Part shown: positions 15,660 through 25,700 of the stretch, in pieces
How the letters are laid out: every line of letters starts with the position of its first letter
Position numbering within the stretch: position 1 is the first letter of the stretch
IMG/VR virus record: IMGVR_UViG_3300046169_000012
Coordinates: 1 to 35,427 of that record
Source: a virus
Strand: one strand, 5' to 3'
Length of the DNA: 35,427 nucleotides
The notes under the pieces: generated by a model
Seen by the model: the letters and a program-made list of their open reading frames with translations, nothing else
What the model was told of the DNA's origin: nothing
Database searches by the model: none
Position numbers and translations under genes: made by a program

Positions 15660-17183
15660 TTAAAGTAGCTTTCCTATCAAAGCCATTACGTTAATCTCCT
15701 GTAGTGATAATTGAGACCCGTCAATGTCAGCCTCTAGTCCAACTACTATACTTGTGCCATATCCTGTGGCATTTAAACTTTTTTGGTTTGTCAAAGCACC
15801 ACCAGTAAACTCTACGGCGGTATACTCACTTACACCAAAGAAACCAGTAATCTGGTCACCTACTGTAAATTCTGCTGTTGCGTACGAACTCTTGAAATCA
15901 TAAGCCCATTTAAGGAATACTGTTGCGTTGTTTGCACCAACCAGTGTCGGCTTCAACTTCTTCAATATCTTGATTCTAGAGCTATCACCAAAAGTTAGGC
16001 TTGGGCTGTAGTACTTAAAACGGTAAGGGCTTCCGTCGTCTTGGTAGCCTTCGTACTCGCTGATTCCCTTAGACGTTCCAATGAGCAACGTACCGTCTTC
16101 TTGTCTTGTATACGAAGTAAACCCTGTAGACACCCAACGTGTTACACGGTACGACCCATTTTCTGTTGTTCCTCGAACGTCGAAGCAGTAGGTTACGTCC
16201 TGACCTACAAAAGTCAACAGGTAAAAACCTTCTTCTGGACTATAGACAGACCTAAAGAACTGGTTTTCTGTCTGTAGCGCACCAATGATGTCCTTGGTAA
16301 TGTTTCCTGACAAACTACTGATAGGCAGAGACTTCTCTTGTATCGCACGTCCAAAGCTCTTAAGGCCAGTGTGTGACAGGAATAGCACGTCTGTACCTGT
16401 GTACTGCACAGTGTCTCTGTCTACGCAACCTACGCCAGCTACAGTGTCAGCCAGTGTCATACTTGCTGGGGCCTCTGCACCCTGATACGCCACAATACTG
16501 TGCTTACCGAAGATAATCAGAAGGCCGTTATGTGCGGCTAACGCAACAATCTCGTCGTAGCCATCAGGCCATACCTTGGAGATATCAATAGAGCCGCTAG
16601 TGCCACCCGTCCAGTTTTGACCGATTAACAGGTCAGACCAAAAAACAGTAGACTTGTTATCGCTAATATCAGCACACCAAAGGCGACCATAAGCAGACAA
16701 CACTTCGTTGGCCTTTGGAATGTCCGCTGCTGCTGACGCACCTGTAACAGTACTTAGCTTGACAACAGAGCCGCTTGTGTTGTTGTACACCAGCGGTTCA
16801 TACGCTCTCTGGAAGAAATAGGTGTTGTCGTTAAAGTTAACCATCTTCCAGTTGTCAGCAGTGATTGTGTAACTGCCGGGAGTCTCGTCTACTAGTGTAG
16901 TTGTACCGCTAATGATCTTGTTGTTACCAACAGAAAAAACCTTAGTGTTTCCTGCGTTGTCCTTAAACTCTTTCATGGCCCGTATAGAGTCAGATCCAAG
17001 GACAGTCTTGTTAGTCGTAATTACGTCGTGGCCCTTACGTGCAGCAATACGACCACGCTTGTCAATCACAGCGTTGTCTGCGATCTCAGCAAAGGATGGG
17101 TCCTGTGCCAGCGGCGAGTCTTCGGTGTTAACACCTTTGAACGCCGGGGCAACTAAGTTAATGCTACGTAATTCTTGTGCCAT
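15660..17183 (-). CDS. Tail tube/nozzle protein (T7 gp12 / P22 gp10-like)
   Basis: A 507-residue, beta-rich protein starting with the pattern LVAPAFKGVNTEDSPL, common at the N-terminus of podovirus tail-hub or stabilisation proteins. Repeated beta-hairpin units with conserved aromatic and Gly residues (YGRLWCAD, HNGLLIIFGKHSI, SHTGLKSFG) suggest a beta-propeller core. It lies directly after the gp11-like adaptor, matching the adaptor-nozzle order of T7-like tails. It should form the short tail tube end. Confidence is good for the class; the exact homologue is not tested. Confidence 0.75.
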   Translation of the reverse strand: MAQELRSINLVAPAFKGVNTEDSPLAQDPSFAEIADNAVIDKRGRIAARKGHDVITTNKTVLGSDSIRAMKEFKDNAGNTKVFSVGNNKIISGTTTLVDETPGSYTITADNWKMVNFNDNTYFFQRAYEPLVYNNTSGSVVKLSTVTGASAAADIPKANEVLSAYGRLWCADISDNKSTVFWSDLLIGQNWTGGTSGSIDISKVWPDGYDEIVALAAHNGLLIIFGKHSIVAYQGAEAPASMTLADTVAGVGCVDRDTVQYTGTDVLFLSHTGLKSFGRAIQEKSLPISSLSGNITKDIIGALQTENQFFRSVYSPEEGFYLLTFVGQDVTYCFDVRGTTENGSYRVTRWVSTGFTSYTRQEDGTLLIGTSKGISEYEGYQDDGSPYRFKYYSPSLTFGDSSRIKILKKLKPTLVGANNATVFLKWAYDFKSSYATAEFTVGDQITGFFGVSEYTAVEFTGGALTNQKSLNATGYGTSIVVGLEADIDGSQLSLQEINVMALIGKLL

Positions 17184-17184
17184 A

Positions 17185-17832
17185 TTAAATAGTCCTAAAT
17201 ACCATCTCTTCAGGATGCTTTGCAGCGTCTATAGCAACAGCGTCAGACAAAAACTTATCAGCAATAGCAAAGTATTCACCAGTAGAAGTACCGCCTGTTT
17301 CTCCACGCTCACGAGCCAACAAAGCTACCGCAAGGTGGACTACAGGCATCGCTGGTACAAGCAGCACGTCTGTGTTGCTAGTCAAGTCAGCCTGACGCTT
17401 AATTACGTCAAACCGCAAGCTGTAGACACCGTCTGGTGTTGGGCTAACGAGTACTTGCGTGTCACCACTAGAGTCCAAACCGCTGTACGTGTAGTACCGT
17501 GGTGCGCCTTCTACTGCTTCATTAATATATAACTGTTCATTAAACCAGTCTTTAGTTTGGTAACCCATGAAGCAGTTTTGTGTGTCATTAATTACTGACA
17601 TGACTTTTACGTTGTCGTCAGCGCCTGTCAAAGAGTAACTGTTGTCGGAAGCAGTAGTAGTTACAACAATAGTTTCACGCAAGGCAGACCAATCGTTAGA
17701 CTCTTCTACTATCTTCTTAGCGTCATTAATATAATCACTAACCATTTTGCTGTACGTGTTGGCAGTAACTGTAGTAACTTCGTCTTCTCGAAGTCTACGC
17801 AACACGTTGTTCATTAGGTTAAGATATGTCAT
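17185..17832 (-). CDS. Head-to-tail adaptor (T7 gp11-like tail tubular protein A)
   Basis: A 215-residue protein with the typical layout: N-terminal helical LNLMNNVLRRL, a helix with SDYINDAKKIVEESNDWSAL, then beta strands and a C-terminal helical end carrying ALLARERGETGG. Adaptors of this family sit under the portal ring. The gene overlaps the giant repeat protein gene by four bases and is one base upstream of the nozzle gene, matching the usual pair. Confidence 0.8.
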   Translation of the reverse strand: MTYLNLMNNVLRRLREDEVTTVTANTYSKMVSDYINDAKKIVEESNDWSALRETIVVTTTASDNSYSLTGADDNVKVMSVINDTQNCFMGYQTKDWFNEQLYINEAVEGAPRYYTYSGLDSSGDTQVLVSPTPDGVYSLRFDVIKRQADLTSNTDVLLVPAMPVVHLAVALLARERGETGGTSTGEYFAIADKFLSDAVAIDAAKHPEEMVFRTI

Positions 17833-20800
17833 GCTAACATTCCTCGTCTGCGGGTCCGCATTAATAATTGTTGTGCTTCTTCGTTGTAGTCTACTGCTGG
17901 TGTTTTAATAGCAAGCTGGGGTGCTTCTCTAGGACGGTACGTAATTCCTTTCATAAACTCTTCATAAGGTGCTCTAGTAGGAGCAGCAGGAGCAGCGAAC
18001 ATACCTCCAGCAGCTAAGGCAGTTAGTACGTTTCCGCCCATGATCTGTTGTTGTAACGCTTGTTGTTCTTCACCGTACATTCTTTCAAAGTCTGCCTGAC
18101 GTGTTAGTATTTCTTCACGCTCTTCTTCTGCCAAACCTAGTCTTGTAGTAACACTGTCTCTAAACTGACCAAACGCTTCAGCCTGACTAATTTGTCCTTG
18201 CTGTAGACCAACTAGGTTTACATTAAATTCTTCTTGTAGATCAGAAAGGGACAAACCTAATTCAGCAAACCGTTGTTGGCTGTCCGCACTTAGTTCCTCT
18301 ACCTGACCACCAACACTGATTATTTCCTGAGCTAGTGCTAAACGATCTTGCTGTGCTTGACCAAACTGTTCTGTTGTGTACTGTTGGTAAGCGTCAAACG
18401 CTTCTTGTTGTGTTATCTGGCCTTGGCGCAGTGCCTCAATGTTTACGTTAGTGCCAGCAAACAGTTCCTCTATACTCTGGTCCTGTTGTTGGAACCGTAG
18501 CATCATATCGTCACTAAGCTGAGTTACGTCACCACCGACAGCTATAATTGCCTGTTGTAGCTCTTGACGCTCTTCTGATGCAGTAGCAAGCTGTTGACCT
18601 AATGATGTACGCAGTTGCTCTAGTGCTTCTTGTTGCGTTATTTGTCCTGCCTGTAGTGCGTTAATGTCAACACCTACGCCAGCAAACAGATCAGTTATGG
18701 TTCCGCCAAAGTCTGCAAACTGTTGTTGCATATCGGCACTTAGTTGTGTAATGTCACCGTTAGCCGCAATAATAGCTTGCTGTAGTTGTTGACGTTCAGT
18801 TGCTGCAAGTTCAAATTGTTGGGACGTAAACGACTCAAACTCGTCAAAGCGTCCTGCTACGTCTTCTTGCAAAGAGATAAGGTCAGTGCCTAGCATCTCT
18901 AGCTCGCCACTAAGTCCACCTTCTACTGCTGCAAGAGACTGGATCAGAGAAGCCTCAAGTCCTGTGATACTGGCTAGAAACGCTGCTTCTTGGTCGCTGA
19001 ATTGTGTAGCAATACCGTTAACAGCATCGTCAAAGCGTTCGTTAAGATCAGCAAACTGCCCACTAACGTCTGTCTGAAAAGCAGCAAAAGTATCTGCAAA
19101 GTCGTCAAAGCGCCCTGAGAAGTCTGCTCTAACACTGTCTAGGTCTTCACCCAAACCTAACAGTTCGTCTCTTAAAGCACCTTCTGTAGACGCTAACTGT
19201 TGGAATACAGAGGTTTCTAGCCCAAGTAAATCAGCAGCAAATGCGGCTTCCTGCTCTGTAAACTGCGTAGCAACGCCGTTGAGTACGTTGTCAATCTTGT
19301 CATTAAGATCTTCAAAGCCAGCCTGAACGTCAGCAGAAGTAGCAAAACCAAAGCTGTCTACAATGCCACGTACGTCACCCTCTGACAGTCCTTCAGGAAA
19401 CTCTATGTTAGCTATAGCTTCGTTAACTACACCACTTACGTCGTCCAAAGATATACCCGCTGGTATACCGTCAATAGCCTCTTGGATTAACTGTCGTACT
19501 TCTTCTGTAGTTGCGCCTTCGGGTATGACAATGTTAGAGATAGCGTTGTTTACAATGTCTTCTACTTGTTCAGGCGTAGCGTACCCAGCTTCTGCTAGTG
19601 CTAACGTAAGGCGTTCATCTGTGACAAACCCTGAGTCAGCAAGAGCATTTGTAATGTCTTCTGGTGTAGCGTAGCCTGCGTCTGCTAAGGTACTCTAGCA
19701 CTTGCTCTGGTGTAGCAAACCCAGCGTTCTGTATTGCTTCATTAACTTGTTCTGTTGTAGCAACACCAGCCAGTGCTTCTGTCAACTGGTCCTGTGTTAA
19801 ATAACCAGCATTAGCTAGTTCTTGTTGTATACGGTCAAAGTTTTGTTGTGACAGTGTAACGCCGTTAGTTTCAAAGTACTCAGCAATGTCTTCCATTGTA
19901 GGCATTGCATTGTAGTCAGGTAGTGTCTCAACAAAGTTTTGAATGATCTGATTAATCTGTTCTTCCTGACCAGTAAACTGTTCGTCCAGTTGTTCTAAAA
20001 AGTCAGCGAACAAACCTTCAACAACAGAAGTAACATCAGGGTCTGGATCAGGGTCTGGATCAGGGTCTGGATCAGGTTGTGGATCTGGATCAGGTTGTGG
20101 ATCAGGCTGTGGATCTGGATCAGGTTGTGGATCAGGCTGTGGATCAGGCTGTGGATCTGGCTGTGGATCTGGATCAGGTTGTTCAATAGGAGCTTGTTTG
20201 ACTGGGGTAGGTTCAAAAAACTCACCAATGAAGAAGTCGTACTGAGACTGCTCATCCATGAGATTAAAGTCTCCGGGAATTATGCCTCCTTCTTCTTCAA
20301 ACCTTTGTGCTAATGCCTTAATAGAATACTGATAAATATCTTCTTCTAGTGCATGAAACGACAGATCATCGACCAACGACTGATACGTACCAGAGTTAAT
20401 TGTCTCTAGTCCAGTGTTTTCTAACTGCTCTCTGGTGTACTCACCGTTAAGCTCAAAGTCAATGTCTTCGCTTTCTGCTAACTGAAAGTACTCATCTGTT
20501 TCACTGTTAACAAAGTAGTTGTTACCCCTGTTAGTAAACATAAGGGTAGGGTCTTGTTCTGGTGTTTCTTGAGTAAGTGGTAGTTGTTCTTCTGTTGCTG
20601 TGCCTGAGTTTACTAGTACGTTACGTGCCGCACCATAAACAGCACTTCCTACGTTTTCTGCAAGAATACCACCCAGCCAATCAGGTATACCGGAGGGGAA
20701 ACTTCCAGCTAAAACACCACCAATAATTGTACCTGCCTGAGTAGGGTCTGCTACTGCTCCTTGGATCTGTCCAATAATTTTATCAATTTGTTCTTTTACT

Positions 20801-21570
20801 TCACCTACTACTTCTCCACCAGCACCAACAATAATAGTACCAATGTCGTTTAGTATTTCGCCAATGTCGCCTTCTTCAATAGCGCCAGTAATTTCTGTAT
20901 CTGCAATGATAGTACTAATTTTATCAATAGCTTCTCCTACTGTAGGTAAAAATATAACACCAGCAGTAGGCATCCAGTTAGGAAGTGATATTCCGGGAAT
21001 GTATCCTTTTATAGCGTCTAAGATTCCGCCTTCACCAAAAACTTGACCACCAGCATCTACGACTTGTTTAATGTCTACAGTAACGCCAGCACCACCACGA
21101 ATTACTAACTCACCTCCGCCAGTAGTAGTAATAGGAGTAGTAGGAGTAGCTCCAGCAAATTGCATTGCACCACTTTCTAAAATGGTAGTAACCAAAGGAC
21201 CCGGATCTTCCATGTCCGCAAGCGCTTCTGGATTGTCAACCATAGTGTCAACAATGTTTTGAGCTTCAGTACGAGCGTTTTCTAAAGCTCCAATTATTTG
21301 ACCTAATACATTTGCATTAACACCTGAAGCATACTCAATATCAAACGGAGCTTCAGGATTCATTCTTACAGTGTTAGCATCCAGAATTTCCTGCATAGTA
21401 GGATCAGCCCAGATAGCTCCTAACTCAGACTGACCAATACCTCCAAGCAAGGCAAGAAGACGGCCCATAAGACCTTCTCTATCTTCAATCTCTTCATACG
21501 GAGGAATGTCTGGAATGCCTGTATTTTCGTCTGTAAGCATGCCTTTTGTAGGGGGTGGTAGTTTAGCCAT
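17829..21570 (-). CDS. Giant repeat-rich virion protein, frame broken at about 19686
   Basis: Restored length about 1246 residues; one extra base after TACCTT (19686) splits it as written into 644- and 539-residue frames. The N-terminal third has Gly/Ile-rich, partly hydrophobic segments. A Pro-Asp/Pro-Gln low-complexity linker follows (DNA 20036-20183). Next come short A-G-Y/F-A-T-P-E-Q repeats that cross the break and so prove continuity. Then there are two 87-residue repeats (18807-19328) and three 75-residue repeats (18108-18782), Gln/Glu-rich and coiled-coil-like. Lying between the holin and the tail adaptor, it may be an extended fibre, a tape-like or an ejected structural protein. I do not recognise the family. 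Confidence 0.65.
18108..18782 (-). repeat. Three tandem 75-residue protein repeats
   Basis: Three consecutive units of exactly 75 codons, each beginning QAII/QEII plus A/S-x-G-G/N-x and containing F-A-G/E-x3-N/D-I/L-x-A/G-L-x-x-G-Q-I-T/S-Q. Sequence has diverged, but length is strictly kept. This suggests each unit is a structural rod segment in which register matters. Confidence 0.7.
18807..19328 (-). repeat. Two tandem 87-residue protein repeats
   Basis: Two units of 87 codons. Each has FEDLND or FADLNE, NG-V/I-ATQF, QEAAF, a Leu-rich helix (GLETSVFQQLASTEG or its counterpart) and a GRFD-D/E-F ending. They lie just upstream of the 75-residue repeats in the same protein, separated by eight residues. 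Confidence 0.6.
20036..20183 (-). repeat. Low-complexity Pro-Asp-Pro-Gln coding repeat
   Basis: Near-perfect 6- and 12-base repeats (plus-strand GGATCA/GGATCT with GGTCT or GGCTGT units) encode a run of Pro-Asp and Pro-Gln pairs of about 50 residues. It should form a stiff, extended, negatively charged linker. It is prone to slippage and likely to vary in length between isolates. Confidence 0.8.
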
Positions 21571-21572
21571 AA

Positions 21573-21917
21573 TTATTTCTTCCAGTTAGCCAGACCACGT
21601 AGGCCAAACGATGCTGCAACAGCAGCGCCTAGAAAACCTTTGTACCACTCAGGCATAGAATCTAACGCAGCAAACCCTTGCATCACTACAGGAACCATAG
21701 ACGGAAAGAACGCAAGTACACACGGAACTGAAAACAAAACGGTAAACCATTCGTCTTTCCATGAGTTAGCTGCGTTGTTTGCATGGATGTTTTCCCAGTT
21801 ACCGTCCTGTTGTATAGCTACCATCTTAGCTTCATGAACAGCCTTCTTCTCTTCAGACTTACGTTGAAGGTGTCCACCAACAAGATTAACAATAGGGCCA
21901 ATCAAAGCCTGTATCAT
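21573..21917 (-). CDS. Holin, 3-TM type (GTA-holin-like)
   Basis: A 114-residue protein. A short amphipathic N-terminal helix (IGPIVNLVGGHLQRK) is followed by a charged segment (EEKKAVHEAKM), then a DEW motif and hydrophobic segments at about residues 57-80 and 90-108. This pattern matches the three-TM holin family described from gene-transfer agents and marine phages. It should form the inner-membrane lesion for lysis. It overlaps the XhlA-like gene by four bases. Confidence 0.7.
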   Translation of the reverse strand: MIQALIGPIVNLVGGHLQRKSEEKKAVHEAKMVAIQQDGNWENIHANNAANSWKDEWFTVLFSVPCVLAFFPSMVPVVMQGFAALDSMPEWYKGFLGAAVAASFGLRGLANWKK

Positions 21918-22111
21918 CTAGCAAACTCCAAGATAGCAATAGCCATAGTCACGATAATAGCAATAGAAGCAAAGCCACCCGTCATCATCTTCTCTAGTTT
22001 GTCAAAGCGTTGATTGTGTGCGTCCAGTTGCATCTGAATCATTTCATAACGAATACTACACTCACGCTCATGAGCTTCTAACCGACTTAATGCTTGCTCT
22101 AGGTCTGACAT
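21914..22111 (-). CDS. XhlA-like holin-associated membrane protein
   Basis: A 65-residue protein: helical charged N-terminal part (residues 1-42, coiled-coil-like with QRFDKLEKM) and one C-terminal membrane span (about residues 45-62). This topology matches haemolysin XhlA-type proteins that act with holins. It lies between the holin and the spanin-like gene. Function inferred from topology and neighbours. Confidence 0.55.
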   Translation of the reverse strand: MSDLEQALSRLEAHERECSIRYEMIQMQLDAHNQRFDKLEKMMTGGFASIAIIVTMAIAILEFAR

Positions 22112-22113
22112 GA

Positions 22114-22476
22114 CTATTCCTTACCGCTTTGGTGATCTACAGTCACCTGTGCATTTAACTTACCTATCTCTACTTCTATCTTATTTAGTTGCCTGCGTAA
22201 CTCGTGTATCTCTACGTTGCGTTCTTCCAGAGCCATAATCTTAGCGTTCTGTATAAGATCGTCTGGTAACGCACCACGTAGACCTAGAGGCCACTCACGA
22301 ACAAACGCAGAGTTTTCCAGTATGTTCATGTTTTGTATTTCCTGACCGTGTTCAATAGAGATGATACGAGTGTCAAGAGTTACGTAAGCAGTAGTAGCCA
22401 TAACGATGCCAGCACCAAGAGCAACTAAGTTCCTTAGCGGTATAGCTACTCTGGTGTTGTCATCAATCTCAGGCAT
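22114..22476 (-). CDS. Membrane-anchored coiled-coil protein, spanin-like
   Basis: A 120-residue protein with an N-terminal polar stretch, one membrane segment (about residues 16-35), then a periplasmic-type domain ending in a coiled coil (MALEERNVEIHELRRQL onward). The layout is that of an inner-membrane spanin (Rz-like), but no partner outer-membrane lipoprotein was found. It starts within the stop of the upstream small gene. Another structural role cannot be excluded. Confidence 0.5.
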   Translation of the reverse strand: MPEIDDNTRVAIPLRNLVALGAGIVMATTAYVTLDTRIISIEHGQEIQNMNILENSAFVREWPLGLRGALPDDLIQNAKIMALEERNVEIHELRRQLNKIEVEIGKLNAQVTVDHQSGKE

Positions 22477-22727
22477 TATTCAGCGGTGTACCCTTGTCCA
22501 GCAGCAACAGCAGCTTCTGAAGCAGTCATGTCTTCGCCGTCCCAATCGTCCTTGGCAACCATAATCTCAAGGTGAGCTACGTTACGGTCAACGCAGTCTT
22601 GGCGATCTGCGGCTTCCATATCGTCGTCTTGGTTACCAGCAACGATGTCAGTGATTAGATCTACGCTATGGCCCATAGCAGTAAAGTCTTGTGTGCGCTC
22701 TTCAGCGGTTCTTGCTTCGTCAGTCAT
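22476..22727 (-). CDS. Small acidic protein, hypothetical
   Basis: An 83-residue, strongly acidic, Asp/Ala/Met-rich protein, probably helical. It lies eleven bases after the tail fibre gene and overlaps the spanin-like gene by one base. Small acidic proteins just after fibre genes may be fibre chaperones, but that is a guess; no family recognised. Confidence 0.55.
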   Translation of the reverse strand: MTDEARTAEERTQDFTAMGHSVDLITDIVAGNQDDDMEAADRQDCVDRNVAHLEIMVAKDDWDGEDMTASEAAVAAGQGYTAE

Positions 22728-22738
22728 GGATTAAGTCC

Positions 22739-25700
22739 TTAGTTTGATTCAAGTGCGACTATTCTAGCCTCAAGTTCTTGGATTGTTGCCACGAGTAGCG
22801 GCACAAGTTTGGATTGGTCAATGCCTTGGTATACAGCGTTGCCGTCGTCATCAACTGCATCTTTTGCTCCATGTGCGGCTTCTGGCACAACATCGGCAAC
22901 TTCATGTGCTAAGAAGCCATCTACTGTTTCACTGGGATTGTTAATAAAGTTAAATCTGTGGACAGGTAATTGCTTAAGGCGCTCTGTTGCACCTGTTAGG
23001 TCAACTAAATTTTCTTTTAGTCGGTAATCTGAGTTGCTTACTAAGGAAACCGCACTGCCATTACCTAAAATGTATCCACACTGCGTCCCACCTGCCGTGT
23101 AAAACTCAACAAGACCAATATAGGCATCATCGGCTGAAGCAATTTTTAAGGCTGCAATATTGTTACCTTGAGATACTATTTCCGAACCGCCATTTACGCC
23201 TAAACGTGCGCCAGCGGTAGTCATAGATGAACCCGTTTTAGCAACATTTAAATTCCCCGAGCTATCAATATAAACCCGTGGATTACCGTCACCATCTGAC
23301 AAGACGATGTTGTTGCTTGAGGTGCGGATGTCGAGGCCGCCTTGGTTGCCGTTGTAGCCACCGATGATGGTATTCTTTGAGCCTGTGGTTATAGCCCCAC
23401 CAACCCAATCAACAGTACCGCCAACACCAATAAACGTGTTACGAGTGCCTGTTGTTACTTGATAGCCAGCCGCGTGACCGATAAAAGTGTTACCATTTCC
23501 TGTTGAGTCCGTTCCAGCTGCGTAACCTACAGCAGTGCTGTAATCTGAGTCTGCGTTGGTATTAAGGGCATACATCCCTACTGCGACGTTATAATTTCCT
23601 TGGGCATTTGACGACAGCGCGCTTCTGCCTACAGCAGTATTTCTAACACCCGTCGTGTTCGTGTATAGCGCGTTGACACCGACACCTGTGTTATATGAAC
23701 CGGTGGTATTACTGTAACCAGCTTGCTGTCCTAAATAAGTAGCTTCAGTGCCAGTCGTATTGCTATACCCAGCCGCATAACCAACAGCAGTGTTGTTATT
23801 CGCTGTGGTGTTACTTGCCAAAGCGCCGACACCAACAGCAGTGCCATAGCTACCCGTAGTATTAAATCTCATGGCAGGGTTAAGAACGCCGGAGTGCGGC
23901 CCACCTACTGCAACGTTAGCTACACCCGTAGTCGTCGCGTAAAGTGCTGTTTGGCCTACTGCTGTGTTGCTTCCAGCCGTTGAATTGTAGCCCGCCGAAT
24001 TACCTACAAATGTATTAACGGTGCCTGTAACGTTTTGTCGTCCGGCTTCTTGGCCTAAAAATGTATTAGAGCCGCCTGTGGTAGTGCTTGTGCCAGCAAG
24101 AGCACCAACGGCAGTATTGTTTGCGCCGGTAGTGTTTGCACTAAGCGCCGCATAGCCCAATCCAGTGTTGTTTGGCGCAGTAGTGTTTGCATCCAAAGCG
24201 AACGTACCGACAGCAGTATTCTGGTCACCTGTTGTGTTTACACCAAGGCTTGCAGAGCCAATGGCTACGTTGTTATTTGCGGTAGTGTTAGCGTCTAGCG
24301 CTTCAGAGCCTAATGCGGTGTTGTTTGCGCCAGTAGTGTTTGCAGTGAGCGCCGAATAACCAACAGCAGTGTTATTGTTTGCAGTCGTGCCTGAGTCTAG
24401 CGCCCTATAGCCAAGTGCTGTGTTTTGTGTTCCCGAGGTGTTAGCTTGAAGAGCGTTCCAACCTACAGCAGTGTTATTGCTTGCCGTATTATCTTCAAGT
24501 GCCTGATAACCTAGAGCAACGTTACCTGCGCCAGTCACGTTAGCTTTCAACGCATCTCTACCAAGAGCGGTGTTAGCGTCTGCCGTAGTTTGTGAGTACA
24601 TGGCAAACTTACCAATACCCACGTTCGACGATCCCGTCGTAAGCGCTTGACCTGCTCTGTCGCCGATAAGAACGTTATCTGTCGCAGTAGTTGCGACTAC
24701 ACCCGCGTTATATCCAAGGCCAACATTACCCCCAGAAGTAGTAAGGGCCGAGAATGAAGCGTAACCAACAGCCGTGTTTCGGCCACCTGTAGTCACCGCA
24801 TCTAGTGTCGCGTAGCCGATGGCTGTGTTTTCTGTTGCAGTCGTGTTGCTGGATAAAGCGTTGGCACCAACAGCGGTGTTCCGACTTGCAGTTGAGACGG
24901 CAAGTGCGCTTTGTCCTAAAGCTACGTTATTAATTCCAGTGGTAAGGGCGGACAAGACTCCATAGCCAAGACCGGTATTATTTGAACCAGTTGTTACCGC
25001 ATCCATTGCGTAAGGACCGACAGCAATGTTGCCGTCACCTGTTGTCATCGAGGTAAGCGAGTTATTACCAATTGCAACGTTGTTGTTGCCTGTGCTGTCT
25101 ACGCTACCTAATGCGCCAGAACCTAAAGCTGAGTTTGCCGTACCTGTAGGATAGTTACCATTCAGCTTGATTGTGCCGCCATCGACTGACAGGTTGCCTG
25201 CGACTGTTACGCCGTCTGTGACAGCAGTTCCCGTCACGTTGATGCCTGTGGAGGTTGTTGTTAGTTTTGCTGAACCAGCATAATATAATTTAACATCTGC
25301 ATCAGTCGTACCTCTAAGAAATTGTGTCCCGTCTCCATCTGCTAAAATTAAATTATCTGCTCTTACGAATAAATTACCTGTTCCTGATTCTTGTATGTAG
25401 CTATGACTACCATCATGGTATATCTGTAGGTCAGAGCCAGCGCCGAAGATAGCTTTATCATTGTCACCAAAGTTAATATCAGCAGAGGTAGTCATACCGT
25501 CTGTGGTAATAACACCCGTAACGTCGATGCCTGTGGAGGTTGTGGCTAGTTTTTGAGCTGTATTGTGGTATAGACGAGTTGCATCATCTAAGTCAATCTG
25601 AAACACAGTGGCGTTAGAACCATCAAGAAAATTATAAAAGTTACCATTAGACTTGAAGTTTAGGTTTCCTGACCCTGCATCTTCTATATAGTTTTGTGAT

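Noticed and set aside
16912-17532. 206-residue plus-strand ORF opposite the adaptor and nozzle genes
   Set aside because: It crosses two well-supported minus-strand genes, has no Shine-Dalgarno and no recognisable motif.
19995-20313. Repetitive ORFs in other frames and strands over the Pro-Asp stalk
   Set aside because: They encode only Ile/His/Leu or Trp/Ile/Arg runs created by the 6-base DNA repeats; not protein-like.
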